64,000 nucleotides of DNA from positions 186,001-250,000 of the forward strand of contig CP129480.1 in assembly GCA_030583885.1 (NCBI GenBank), written 5' to 3'. The translations under genes and the position numbers were made by a program. Shown here piece after piece: positions 35,958 through 45,755 of this stretch. The notes under the pieces were generated by a model. It saw only the letters and a program-made list of their open reading frames with translations. It was not told where the DNA came from and searched no databases. The stretch comes from Anaerolineales bacterium (GTDB lineage Bacteria; Chloroflexota; Anaerolineae; Anaerolineales; Villigracilaceae). Position 1 is the first letter of the stretch. Each line of letters opens with the position of its first letter.

Positions 35958-35976
35958 GGGTTTCGGTGGAAGATCC

Positions 35977-36135
35977 TCAGTTCCGAGCCATCATGGCATG
36001 ATGGAGAATCCACGGGTCTTGGAAGCTCCTGAAATTCCCGCGGTTCAGGGATTCCATCGCCTTCTCAATGGCTTCAAAAAGCAGGGGCAGATTATCCTGT
36101 TCATTGTGAACAGGAACGACAAGTGAAATATCCAT
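35977..36135 (-). pseudogene. Truncated GT2 relic
   Basis: A 52-codon frame starting MDISLVVPVHNEQDNLPLL and FEAIEKAMESL matches the first 30 residues of GT2 transferases, similar to the intact GT2 gene directly downstream. It then runs into unrelated sequence and stops, with no VDDGS or DADLQ motif. Its ATG overlaps the previous gene's stop (TAATG), so the old translational coupling is still visible. Probably the leftover of a tandem GT2 gene removed by deletion. Confidence 0.75.
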
Positions 36136-37976
36136 TATTTCCTCTTGAAAATACGGAGCCGTGTTTTTTCGATGCAGGATGTTCCCACGGGAGTTGGCGC
36201 ATATTCATCAAATTCCGCCGCTGCAAAAAACTGTGTCCATCCAGGATAACGCCTTTCTTCAATGATAAAATAATCGGCCGTTGCCTTCCATTCAGCATCC
36301 ATTTCCTCATTCCAATATCCAAACTTGTATAATTCCTGCGAATCGCCGCCGCTGATAAAGGAATAGCCGCTGTTAATTTGCGCGGGGAATATGCGGACCC
36401 CGGAAAGATACAATAGCGGCACTGTCGACAAACCGCCGTCCCAATAAACCAGGCTGTCCGCAGGAATAATGCTCCTTAAATGATCTCCAATCTGTTCATT
36501 TGCCAAAATAACATCCGTCCGGCATTCGGCTTTTCCTGAAGCCCCGCTTAAAATCGGGGAAAGCAAAATTCCCATCGTCAAAACCGCTGAGGCATGGAAC
36601 GCACCAAAGCTTATTCTGCCATAGGTGCGCCTGGCATACTGCCAGCCAATGGTTGTTAACAGGGTAAAAAGAACACCAACGCATAATCCAAATAACGCCG
36701 ACGCAAATTTTCTCGCCGAATTGTTATCAAGCTGGAAGCCATATATAAGAATGTCGCGCCATGTTATCAAGCCCGGCAGTATTCTCCCATCCCGCACACG
36801 CGGCGCCGGGAGCCCCATTGAAAAAGAACCAATTTCCTCAAACGCGGAATAACCAATTCCCGCAAATATAACCAGAAAGAGGGCAGCCAGCAATACTTGC
36901 GCAAAAAATGATATTTTCCAGTTCCATGATCTTATCGTTGCGATTACCAGGAAAATGGCGGCAACATTAAAAAAGGCCATGTAATTTTTGAAACAGAAAA
37001 CACAGTAATCCAGCCCAATCGCAGCCGCAGAGTGCATATAAGTTAAGCCCAAAAACAAGACAAGCATGACGAGGCCGGCACGAAAATCCACCGGTGATTT
37101 CCACCCATTATATTTTGGCCAAAGAAAGACGGAAACAATACAGCCGGCCAGGGAAACAAAATGAAAACGAAATGCCTGAAAAATCGAGAGCAGGCGGGAT
37201 CCCAATGACATTTCGGGGTCCCAGACGGGTGTGCCCCCTCCACCATAACTTAACTCACTCGGTATCCTGACATACGGCACCCAATACCATAGTTGAAGTA
37301 TATCTGGCCAATAAATAAAAAACACCAGGGCAACCGCCATTGCGCCCGGCAATAACAGCCATACTGCCCGGCGTCCATGTTGCCAAAGGGCATAGACCGC
37401 CAATAGTGGAAGTACCGGCAGCATATTCTGACGAACCAGCATCATAAGTCCGGCCAGAAGGCCGCTCAACATCAAGTGCCAGGCTGGACGCTTTTCACCC
37501 ACACAAAGAGCCAAGGACCACGCCAACATGCAGGCAATCGTACTTTGCGTGACGCCCATGCTATATATCTTAATGATGGATATATTGGATGCAATCGCCC
37601 AAACTGCTCCAACCGCCAGCCACTTTCCACCAAGCCGTCTCGAAAGAACCCATGCGCCCAACAGGGCCATGAATCCAAAAAAAACAGCCAGAAAACGCCC
37701 GGTCCGCAATCCCGGACCAAATAATAATTGCACATAGCCCGGTATCAAAAATGCCAGCGGGCCTTTATTTGTGGAAATGCCCGGATCAAATGGTCGGTAA
37801 TCGCCTATGGCGAATAAATAACCCTTAAGTAAATATGCTCCTTCATCCAGGTCAGAGACCGTCGTATATGCATACAACAAGGCATAGCACACATAAACAA
37901 ACATTCCGAGGAAGGCAAAAAAATCTGCGCTCCGGGCAAGTTTTTTCCCTTTAAGCATAGCCTTGATAAATTCCAT
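36135..37976 (-). CDS. GT39-like GT-C membrane glycosyltransferase
   Basis: A 613-residue protein with about ten to twelve membrane helices and a C-terminal soluble part. The first loop has SDLDEGAYLLKGYLFA and NKGPLAFLIPGYVQ, the acidic pair and layout of ArnT/PMT-type enzymes that use polyprenyl-phosphate sugars outside the membrane. The tail contains SLVYWDGGLSTVPLLYLSG. It overlaps the GT2 relic's start by one base and follows gmd by 15 bp. Confidence 0.75.
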   Translation of the reverse strand: MEFIKAMLKGKKLARSADFFAFLGMFVYVCYALLYAYTTVSDLDEGAYLLKGYLFAIGDYRPFDPGISTNKGPLAFLIPGYVQLLFGPGLRTGRFLAVFFGFMALLGAWVLSRRLGGKWLAVGAVWAIASNISIIKIYSMGVTQSTIACMLAWSLALCVGEKRPAWHLMLSGLLAGLMMLVRQNMLPVLPLLAVYALWQHGRRAVWLLLPGAMAVALVFFIYWPDILQLWYWVPYVRIPSELSYGGGGTPVWDPEMSLGSRLLSIFQAFRFHFVSLAGCIVSVFLWPKYNGWKSPVDFRAGLVMLVLFLGLTYMHSAAAIGLDYCVFCFKNYMAFFNVAAIFLVIATIRSWNWKISFFAQVLLAALFLVIFAGIGYSAFEEIGSFSMGLPAPRVRDGRILPGLITWRDILIYGFQLDNNSARKFASALFGLCVGVLFTLLTTIGWQYARRTYGRISFGAFHASAVLTMGILLSPILSGASGKAECRTDVILANEQIGDHLRSIIPADSLVYWDGGLSTVPLLYLSGVRIFPAQINSGYSFISGGDSQELYKFGYWNEEMDAEWKATADYFIIEERRYPGWTQFFAAAEFDEYAPTPVGTSCIEKTRLRIFKRK

Positions 37977-37991
37977 TAAATCCTCAAAGCA

Positions 37992-38954
<963 letters not shown>

Positions 38955-38969
38955 TTATTCTCCTTATTC

Positions 38970-38991
38970 AAAATTCAGCGGCTGAATTATA
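38970..38991 (-). promoter_or_regulatory. gmd promoter -10 box with EPS-regulator operator core
   Basis: ATTCA-GCGGC-TGAAT (38973-38987) repeats the core of the two larger palindromes at 27580 and 30716, with the same 5-nt spacer. A perfect TATAAT (minus, 38991-38986) overlaps its right arm. No consensus -35 is present 17 nt away. The outer arms differ from the other two sites, so affinity may be lower. Confidence 0.55.
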
Positions 38992-38996
38992 CCGCA

Positions 38997-39033
38997 CACG
39001 GTCACAACTTGCGTGGCGCAAGTTGTGACCGTG
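38997..39033. repeat. Perfect 17-bp inverted repeat upstream of gmd
   Basis: CACGGTCACAACTTGCG is followed by TGG and its exact reverse complement. It lies between the stop of the next gene upstream (39052) and the gmd -10 box. It is not followed by a T run on either strand, so it is not a standard intrinsic terminator. It may stop or insulate read-through into gmd, or be a binding site or small repeat element. Confidence 0.7.
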
Positions 39034-39051
39034 GGTATTATATACACCAAG

Positions 39052-40617
39052 TCAGACACGCCTCATGCGGTCACGCCAGATCCCCCATGCCAGGATCAGT
39101 ATCCATATTCCCAGGATAACCGCCACCATGGAGGCAAAAGGCAATTGCGTTCCGATATGCAGATATCGATTGGCATACCACTGGCCAAACATCACCACAA
39201 AGACAACCTGCATCGCCAGCACACGCGGAACCCATGAATTCTTCGTGTCCCGCCACCAGACCCAGACGTGTCCCGCAAGAATCGCCTGCCACAGGAACAG
39301 GATCGTGCGATAGCGCGGGTTATCCCATTGATCCCCGCCGCCCCGCAGGGCGGTAAACAGGACCCAGCCCCACACCACCAGACCCAGCCACATCAACAAC
39401 TTTCGCTTCTTCGCCTCGCCCATGCCTGCCGCGGCGGCAAAAGAGAGCATCAAGGCCGGCAGCAACGTGTACCAGCCCACAGCGCGCAGGATACCGATGA
39501 CCTTCCAGACCCACTTCGTCGGCGCGATGAATATCGCGGGCAGGACGGGCTGTAAAACTCCGTACGCCATCACAAAAGGCAGGCGCATCCATTGCGGCAT
39601 TTCATCAAAAAGTTTCTGCACCCAGCCCGAACCTGCTTCGATCTTGTACACATTCCACTTGAACGACTCGCGGATGAAATTATGGATCACCCCGATGGGC
39701 GTGCCGCCGCCCAAACTCCCCTGCCGGTCCAGGGCGGACGACAGGATGAACAACCCGGCCATGAACACCAGCAGGGCGGCTGCGATCATCCACCACGAAA
39801 TGCGGCTCCGCTCACGGCTGAAATACATCCATCCACCCAATATGACCAGGGTTACCAACGCCACCGCGGGTGAAACCAATAACATTCCCGCAATGCCAAG
39901 GCCAAGCCAGATCACTTCCTTTTTATCAAGATGGGCCTGCCAGCTTACAAATCCCCACAACGCGAAGGCACTGAATGCCAGCAGGTACGGTTCACGCATG
40001 GCGGACCCGCCCAGTAAAACACTTTCAGGATACAGCGCAAAGATCCAGCCCGAGGCGGCGGCCACTTTCGAACCCCATTGCAAATGTACCGCCTTCCACA
40101 AAAATGGCAGCCCCAAGGCCCCCATGAACGCGGACAGTAAAACCAGCATCAACATGCGGTGCGCATCGGGGGAAAGCAAACGATAGACCAGCGCGCTGAA
40201 TGCCAGCAAACCGCCGTACTGGTCGTAGGCAAACTTCCCGTTAAGCGCGTCCAGGATTGGGCGGTCTGAGATTGCCAGCTCCCAGGCCTGGGTATCGCGG
40301 CGATGCGCGTCGGTATAGACAAAACCAGCACTCTGATCTTCATCATCCACATAGCCATGGACTGGCAATGCAAGGTACGTTGCAATTCCGCCTGCAAGGC
40401 GCAATACGAAAGCGAGGGCCATCATCCATGCCAGGATCTTGCCACCAGCCGCCCAGCGCCAGGATATGGTCAAACATAAAAACGAAAGGAGAAAGAGCAG
40501 AGAAAACCCCAACCAGCCGACAAACCAACCGCCCGGTTGAAGTGATGATAGGATCGCTCCCAACCCAAGAGCAGCCGGTGCGACCCAAAGAAAATCCCGT
40601 TGATCCATGGTCTTCAT
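39052..40617 (-). CDS. Multi-pass membrane protein, possible GT-C or polymerase
   Basis: About 521 residues with ten or more membrane helices. The loop FVYTDAHRRDTQAWELAIS followed by FAYDQYGGLLAFSALVYR is similar in position to the first outer loop of GT39-like enzymes, with several acidic residues. No O-antigen-ligase signature was recognised. The start is uncertain: ATG at 40617 (GGGG close by) or ATG three codons later with GAAG before it. It stands apart from the gmd operon, separated by the inverted repeat. Confidence 0.55.
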   Translation of the reverse strand: MKTMDQRDFLWVAPAALGLGAILSSLQPGGWFVGWLGFSLLFLLSFLCLTISWRWAAGGKILAWMMALAFVLRLAGGIATYLALPVHGYVDDEDQSAGFVYTDAHRRDTQAWELAISDRPILDALNGKFAYDQYGGLLAFSALVYRLLSPDAHRMLMLVLLSAFMGALGLPFLWKAVHLQWGSKVAAASGWIFALYPESVLLGGSAMREPYLLAFSAFALWGFVSWQAHLDKKEVIWLGLGIAGMLLVSPAVALVTLVILGGWMYFSRERSRISWWMIAAALLVFMAGLFILSSALDRQGSLGGGTPIGVIHNFIRESFKWNVYKIEAGSGWVQKLFDEMPQWMRLPFVMAYGVLQPVLPAIFIAPTKWVWKVIGILRAVGWYTLLPALMLSFAAAAGMGEAKKRKLLMWLGLVVWGWVLFTALRGGGDQWDNPRYRTILFLWQAILAGHVWVWWRDTKNSWVPRVLAMQVVFVVMFGQWYANRYLHIGTQLPFASMVAVILGIWILILAWGIWRDRMRRV

Positions 40618-40678
40618 ATCCCCACTTTTACCATGAAATTCAAACCTGCCGCCAGACAATTCTTAACCTGTGAATACA

Positions 40679-41260
40679 TTAAGGGTCTGGCACATCAGAA
40701 GGCGTGGGTGTTGAAATCTCCATACCGCCCGCTTCCACGGATGGCGATTCGCTCGTCCGGGATGGAGTCGGCGATAATGGCGCACCCGCATCCCCCGCCT
40801 GGGAGGCGATCAGGATCGCCGTCAATGTAAACCTGCCGCGTGCCAGCAGGCTGTACTCTTTTGTAGACAGGAGACTGATCTCGATCCGCTCATTCAGGTG
40901 GATCACATCACCCCTGCATAGCACACTGGCCGGTGAGTCTTCGGTTTTCAGGCATACATACACACTTTCGCCATCAAAGCGGTTGATTCTTAAATAAAAA
41001 TCGGGGAAATCGCGCTCAGGCACAAAGAAATTGATGGTCGCATTTCCATCGGCGTCACGCCCAAAGGACAAAATGCAAAGTTCCTCAGGATCAGCGCCGC
41101 AGTAGCCAAAGCGGAGCGGCGGCTCGGTGGTGGCTTCGGTTGTAGTTGATGAAATGGAGGCAGGGAGCCGCCAGAATATGATCACAAGCAGGGAAATGAT
41201 GATGATCCCCGCCGGAACAAAGACCGCAGATTTTCGTTTGAAAAAATTGGATCCACTCAC
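40679..41260 (-). CDS. Membrane-anchored extracellular protein, Anaerolineae-type
   Basis: About 193 residues with one membrane helix near the N-terminus (AVFVPAGIIIISLLVIIFW) and a long outer domain starting FGYCGADPEELCILSFG with paired cysteines. The C-terminal tail is rich in Ser, Thr and Pro. Similar small domains with an early Cys pair are familiar from Anaerolineae lipoprotein-like proteins. The GTG at 41260 is preferred because a TAGAAT box sits a few bases before it; an in-frame ATG at 41302 has no ribosome site. Function unknown. Confidence 0.5.
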   Translation of the reverse strand: MSGSNFFKRKSAVFVPAGIIIISLLVIIFWRLPASISSTTTEATTEPPLRFGYCGADPEELCILSFGRDADGNATINFFVPERDFPDFYLRINRFDGESVYVCLKTEDSPASVLCRGDVIHLNERIEISLLSTKEYSLLARGRFTLTAILIASQAGDAGAPLSPTPSRTSESPSVEAGGMEISTPTPSDVPDP

Positions 41261-41421
41261 GCAAAAAATTCTACCACTACGGGAGACCATCCCAGGGAAC
41301 AATCCGCCGGGTTTCCTCGTCTTAAATCAACCCTGAAGAATGTGTGCAACATTCACTTTTATTGTTATCCTTCGAGAAACAAAACCTGTGCATAACCCAT
41401 CTCAAAACAGGAGTTACTCAA

Positions 41422-42039
41422 ATGTTTTCCGGAAAATCAAATGTATCATCACCGTTGCTTGCCGCCGCCATCCTCATTGCTCTTTTATCCGCATGTTCCG
41501 CCAAAAAAATTGAGTCTGTCAACCGCGACGGCCCACCAATACAGGCAGGCGCCACCCCAAACCAAACGGGTATTAAAGAACTCGATCACATCATCGAAGC
41601 CACACTCACAGGGGACATGAATGAATTTCGTTCCCTGCTTGAATTCACACAGACGAATTGTACGCACACAGAGGGACTCGGCGGGCCGCCGAAATGCCTG
41701 AACGGTGAGGCGGAAGGGATGCCGGTGGAAGTCCTGCCCTTTCTTGGCTCGGAGGGCTATTTTATACGCAGGCAAGACATCGGGAGCTGGAAAGGTTTGC
41801 ACGTCTCCAGACTGTATGCAGTATATGAGACAACAGATGCCGTATATTCCGATGAAAATTACCCGAAGGGCGAATATGCCATCGTGTTCATTAACAGCGG
41901 CGGGACGGAATATGGCATTACGCTGCAGGTCGCAAAGGGGCATATCCTTCGGATCGATGAAGGGTTTACAATGCCGCCGGAAATACTTGAAAGCCATGTT
42001 GCCCGGTATTTGGTGGAGCCTGTCAACCTGGCGCCGTGA
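41422..42039 (+). CDS. Predicted lipoprotein of unknown function
   Basis: 205 residues. MFSGKSN then a hydrophobic stretch ends at LLSAC, a lipobox with Cys25 as the lipid-modified residue. The mature part (TNCTHTEGLGGPPKC, HVSRLYAVYET) resembles no family I know. AGGAG lies 8 nt before the ATG, which decides this start over a longer frame. It is the only plus-strand gene inside the otherwise minus-strand locus and converges with a GT4 gene across a shared terminator. Confidence 0.7.
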   Translation: MFSGKSNVSSPLLAAAILIALLSACSAKKIESVNRDGPPIQAGATPNQTGIKELDHIIEATLTGDMNEFRSLLEFTQTNCTHTEGLGGPPKCLNGEAEGMPVEVLPFLGSEGYFIRRQDIGSWKGLHVSRLYAVYETTDAVYSDENYPKGEYAIVFINSGGTEYGITLQVAKGHILRIDEGFTMPPEILESHVARYLVEPVNLAP

Positions 42040-42048
42040 CAATGGAAC

Positions 42049-42085
42049 AAAAACCTTCGAAGGCTTAAAGGCTTCGAAGGTTTTT
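42049..42085. terminator. Bidirectional intrinsic terminator
   Basis: AAAAACCTTCGAAG and its inverted copy, with a 9-nt loop and T runs on both strands, lie between the lipoprotein gene and the convergent GT4 gene. The right arm covers the last codons of the GT4 gene. Confidence 0.85.
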
Positions 42086-43222
42086 GGTTAGCAACTCCAT
42101 GATCCGCTCTTCGCGCTTCACCCACGTCAACTGCGACACATCAGCCTGCGCTTGTTTCCCCAATGCCTGCCTGCGCGATTCGTTTTTAAGCAGAGATCCA
42201 ATTGCTGCTTTCCATTTCTCGAAATTGCCCGTTTCCACAAACAGCGCATTGCCGTCATTCAACACTTCGCGGATCGAAGGCAGATCCGCGGAAACAATTG
42301 CACGACCCGCTGCCATGTACTCGAACATCTTCATCGGGTTGATGACTCCGGCAATATCCTGTCCGCTGCTGGCCTCAATCGAACGCGAATACGGCATCAA
42401 CAGCACATCCGCAGCCGCCTGATACAGCGGGATGCGCTCATGTTGCAGAAAGCCCGTCATCGTCACGTTGGTCATCTTCGCTTCGAGCAATTTTCCGCGC
42501 CAGTGCGCCACCAGCTCAGGCGTGCCGCCCACCCACAGAAAATTTACGTTCGGCATTTGTTTTGCAAGTTCGAACAACAAGTCCGCGCCGCGCCCGGGGT
42601 AGATGTGACCCGTGAAGCCAACAGTCACGCCTTCGGGCAAGTCCAATTGACGCCGCGCTTCGGATGGATTTGGCAGATTTTCATACTTTTCCAATTCGAC
42701 GCCGTTCGGCGCGATCAGCACCGCCTCATCCTTAAAGGGAAGTCTGGTCGAGCGCTCCAAAGCCTTTCTCAACGCTGACGTGGTGACTATCATCACCTGA
42801 CGCGTACTTCGTCGTCCGTTCGCCTTCCAGAATTGCCTCATCCACCACGCGCCCAACGTCCCAGAATTATCCGCGTGCATTTCAAGGACGACGGGATAGC
42901 CCGACCATAGTGCCAGTACCGCGGATTGCGGCAGCCAGGTGTAGATCAAGTCCGCGCCAAAATTCTTCGCGGCGCGTTGGGCATGGACGATAAAGTCGAA
43001 GCGTTTGAGTCCGCTGATGGACGGGAGCAGTTTCAAGTCAGGGACGAAGCGCAGACCGTAGTGTGAGAGCAGAGTCTCTTTGGAGGCAGGATCCACTTCT
43101 GCGGGGGCGAACATCTTCACGTCGTGATCCAGTTGCATCAAGGCCTGGGCGACCTTCATCGCCTGAATAGAATTGGCGGTCAGGGATGGAATGCGGGAGT
43201 TAGTGATGAGCGCGATTTTCAT
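42065..43222 (-). CDS. GT4-family glycosyltransferase
   Basis: A 385-residue GT-B enzyme. MKIALITNSRIPSLTANS starts the acceptor half. The donor half has VTVGFTGHIYPGRGADLLF, TMTGFLQHERIPLYQAAAD and NPMKMFEYMAAGRAIVSAD, the usual glutamate-containing motif. Its start overlaps the end of the flippase gene by 23 bp, indicating co-translation. The C-terminal codons are shared with the terminator stem. Confidence 0.88.
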   Translation of the reverse strand: MKIALITNSRIPSLTANSIQAMKVAQALMQLDHDVKMFAPAEVDPASKETLLSHYGLRFVPDLKLLPSISGLKRFDFIVHAQRAAKNFGADLIYTWLPQSAVLALWSGYPVVLEMHADNSGTLGAWWMRQFWKANGRRSTRQVMIVTTSALRKALERSTRLPFKDEAVLIAPNGVELEKYENLPNPSEARRQLDLPEGVTVGFTGHIYPGRGADLLFELAKQMPNVNFLWVGGTPELVAHWRGKLLEAKMTNVTMTGFLQHERIPLYQAAADVLLMPYSRSIEASSGQDIAGVINPMKMFEYMAAGRAIVSADLPSIREVLNDGNALFVETGNFEKWKAAIGSLLKNESRRQALGKQAQADVSQLTWVKREERIMELLTKNLRSL

Positions 43223-44531
43223 TTTGGTTTATCTTATGCAGTCCGCGCCAGACCATCGCGCCGACGGATGCGATGTAATAGAACGAAAGCAATGCGCCCG
43301 CCGCGGCGACGCCGTATCGCGGAACCAGCCAGAACGACAGCGCGAGTTTGATGATACCAGCCGCAAGCGTGGCATAGATGGGGAATTCGGGCAAGCCGAG
43401 CGAAAGCAAAAGCGGACGATTCCAGAACAGGATGTAATTGAAGACGAGACCGATGGTGAGGGCGACCAGCGCGGGATAAGCGGCGAGATACTCTGCGCCC
43501 GAATAAATGCGAATCGCAAGTTGACCGAACAGGATCAAGCCCGCGCCCAGCGCAAGATTGTATGCGAAAGAAAAAGCGGTAATCTTTTTGAGAAAACTCT
43601 TGAGTTTCTTCCACGCCTTTTCGACGGCAAAGCGATTGATCGCGGGGAAGGTGGTGGCAATCAGCGGGTCGGCGGGGATGGCGAGAAAATGGACAATGGT
43701 GTACGCCACCCGATAATACCCGACGGCGGTGGTATCGAGGAAGAAGCCGACCCAGATCAACTCACTCTCGCGGAAGAGTTTGATGATGGTCGCGCTGATA
43801 TTGGAACTGAACGCAAAACGGATGAGTTCGCGCGTGGACGTTAACACAGAGAACGGCGCGCGCCACCAGCCGGGGCCGAGCTGTTTCCGTAATTGAATTT
43901 GCGCGGCGGTGAACAGTCCCAGCCCGATGATGGATTTCCCGACCAGATAGGCGATCAGAACGACGGTGATATTTCCATTGAAAAAGAACGCGCCGGCAAT
44001 GATGAGCGTGGTCAGGATGGACTGCGCGAGGTTGATCGTCCCCTGCAGTTTGATGCGGTCGGTGATCTGCAAAATGCCCGTGGACGTTTCCATATTGAAG
44101 TTCGCCAGCAAGCCGAGCGCGAAGACCGTGAACATCCATGCGACGTTTTCGGTTTTTGCGAAATGTACTTCCGCCAGATGCGCGCTGAACACCACCACCA
44201 GAAACGCGATGAGCGAAACCAGTGCTTCGGTCAATCCTGCCGCTTTGATGACCGCGGAGGCTTTGTCCTTTTCGCCGCGTTCGAGATACTCCCCGCCGTA
44301 GCGCACGACCAACTCGCTCATGCGGAACGAGAACAGGCTGTTGACGGTGGAGGCGAACGCCATCACCACACCGATCAGACCGAATCCCGCGGGTCCAAGC
44401 AGGCGTGTCGCCATCACGCCTTGCAGGACGCTCAATCCCAGCGCGAGGGTGTTGTTGCTGAACAACGATCCGCTGGAGCGCAGGATTTTCAGGAAGAGGG
44501 GATCGTTTTTAAATTTAGATAATAAGGACAT
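43200..44531 (-). CDS. Polysaccharide flippase (Wzx-like), second copy
   Basis: About 443 residues with 12 or so membrane helices. LFSNNTLALGLSVLQGVMAT and RLLGPAGFGLIGVVMAFAST form the characteristic first two helices of oligosaccharide flippases. The start at 44531 is taken because TACAAT lies only 6 nt before the ATG and the longer frame runs through the repeat at 44558-44614. With the copy at 13219-14796 the locus appears able to export two glycans. Confidence 0.85.
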   Translation of the reverse strand: MSLLSKFKNDPLFLKILRSSGSLFSNNTLALGLSVLQGVMATRLLGPAGFGLIGVVMAFASTVNSLFSFRMSELVVRYGGEYLERGEKDKASAVIKAAGLTEALVSLIAFLVVVFSAHLAEVHFAKTENVAWMFTVFALGLLANFNMETSTGILQITDRIKLQGTINLAQSILTTLIIAGAFFFNGNITVVLIAYLVGKSIIGLGLFTAAQIQLRKQLGPGWWRAPFSVLTSTRELIRFAFSSNISATIIKLFRESELIWVGFFLDTTAVGYYRVAYTIVHFLAIPADPLIATTFPAINRFAVEKAWKKLKSFLKKITAFSFAYNLALGAGLILFGQLAIRIYSGAEYLAAYPALVALTIGLVFNYILFWNRPLLLSLGLPEFPIYATLAAGIIKLALSFWLVPRYGVAAAGALLSFYYIASVGAMVWRGLHKINQNENRAHH

Positions 44532-44537
44532 TGAGAT

Positions 44538-44543
44538 ATTGTA
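44538..44543 (-). promoter_or_regulatory. -10 box (TACAAT) for a probable leaderless transcript
   Basis: Six bases separate this box from the flippase ATG and no ribosome site lies between. No consensus -35 was found. Confidence 0.5.
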
Positions 44544-44557
44544 CACAAGAAACAAAA

Positions 44558-44614
44558 ACCGCAGAGACGCGGAGAACGCTGAGAAAAACTCCGCGCGCTT
44601 TGCGTCCCTGCGGT
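44558..44614. repeat. Palindromic ACCGCAGAGACGC repeat
   Basis: Begins ACCGCAGAGACGCGGAG and ends GCGTCCCTGCGGT, inverted copies of each other with small mismatches. Elements of this type (CCGCAAAGACGCAAAG...) are common in bacterial genomes. It lies just downstream of the SDR gene at 44633 and upstream of the flippase promoter, so it may also end transcription. Confidence 0.65.
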
Positions 44615-44632
44615 AGAGATTGATTTGAGGTA

Positions 44633-45604
44633 TTACGGTGTCAGAACGTCCTTCGCCCACCCGCGTTCTTCGTTGTACCATTTGATGAGATTGCCAAGTC
44701 CCTCACGTAAATTGACCTGCGGATTCCAACCAAGCATCTCGCGCGCCTTGCTCACATCCGCCCAATTGGTGAACATATCCGCCAGGTTGGGCGGACCGTA
44801 CTGCACGTTCGCCTGTTTGCCCGTCAACTCCTCGATCATTTCCACCAGTTCGTTGATGGTGATGACTTCATGCCCGCCAAGGTTGATGATCTCGTGGCCG
44901 ACTGGTTTCAAGGCGGCAATCGTCCCGCGCGCGATGTCGTCCACGTAGGTGAAACCGCGCGACTGCTTCCCGTCCCCGTTGATGCGCACGGGCTGACCTT
45001 CGATGATCCACTGCACGAAGCGGAACATGGCAAGGTCGGGGCGTCCCGCAGGTCCATAGACCGTGAAATAACGGACAACGCTCACGTCAATATCATAGAG
45101 GTGATGATAGGAATGTGCCAGCGCCTCCGCCCCCTTTTTGCTGGCCGCATACGGCTGCAACGGTTCACTGCTGGAGGCGGATTCCGGCGTCGGGTAGGGC
45201 GGATTCTCGCCATAGATGCTGGAGGTGGATGCCATAATAAATTTCCTGCATCCATACTGGCGGCAGACTTCCAGCATGTTCAATGTACCCATCACATTCG
45301 ATTCCACGAATGCCCAGGGGTTTTCCACACTGAAGCGCACGCCCGCCCGAGCCGCAAGGTGGATCACGCCGTCGATTTTTTCATCCTTGAACAGGTCGAT
45401 GACCGATTTCTCCGCAATATCGCGCCTGTGGAATTTGAAGCGCGGCAGTGCCTGAAGTTTCTTCAAGCGGTATTCTTTCATGCGCGGATCGTACGCGTCG
45501 TTGACGTTGTCAATGCCAACGACGGTGTGTCCCTGCTCGATCAGCATTTCCGACGTCCGCGCGCCGATAAAGCCCGCCGCGCCTGTTACCAGATAATGTG
45601 CCAT
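44633..45604 (-). CDS. UDP-glucuronate 4-epimerase-like SDR
   Basis: 323 residues. LVTGAAGFIGARTSEML and the IDNVNDAYDPRMKEYRL stretch, like the NDYYD segment of UDP-glucuronate epimerases, argue for a uronic-acid substrate. MASTSSIYGE and YAASKKGAEAL supply the catalytic Ser and YxxxK. AAGAGG before the ATG supports the start. It lies next to the WbpA-type dehydrogenase gene, which makes UDP-uronates, so epimerisation of UDP-GlcNAcA or UDP-GlcA is plausible. Confidence 0.82.
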   Translation of the reverse strand: MAHYLVTGAAGFIGARTSEMLIEQGHTVVGIDNVNDAYDPRMKEYRLKKLQALPRFKFHRRDIAEKSVIDLFKDEKIDGVIHLAARAGVRFSVENPWAFVESNVMGTLNMLEVCRQYGCRKFIMASTSSIYGENPPYPTPESASSSEPLQPYAASKKGAEALAHSYHHLYDIDVSVVRYFTVYGPAGRPDLAMFRFVQWIIEGQPVRINGDGKQSRGFTYVDDIARGTIAALKPVGHEIINLGGHEVITINELVEMIEELTGKQANVQYGPPNLADMFTNWADVSKAREMLGWNPQVNLREGLGNLIKWYNEERGWAKDVLTP

Positions 45605-45617
45605 GTCAGCCTCTTAT

Positions 45618-45750
45618 GTCATTGCAAGGAGCCGATGGTCGAGGTAGCCGCGAAGCGGCATATCGAGACCAGGCGCCCGAAGCAATCCCCCTGCAAATGA
45701 GGGGATTGCTTACCACTTTGTGGCACGCGTCGGGCTGAGGCCCTCGTAAG
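45618..45750. repeat. Interspersed palindromic repeat, copy B
   Basis: Starts GTCATTGCAAGGAGCC like copies A and C and contains the inner hairpin GCAATCCCC / GGGGATTGC (45682-45709). The right end is degenerate (CCTCGTAAG instead of CTCGCAATGAC). It lies immediately 3' of the wbpA gene. Confidence 0.6.
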
Positions 45751-45755
45751 GATAT

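Noticed and set aside
38997..39033. Intrinsic terminator for the gene ending at 39052
   Set aside because: Strong stem but no T run on either strand, so it is listed as an inverted repeat instead.
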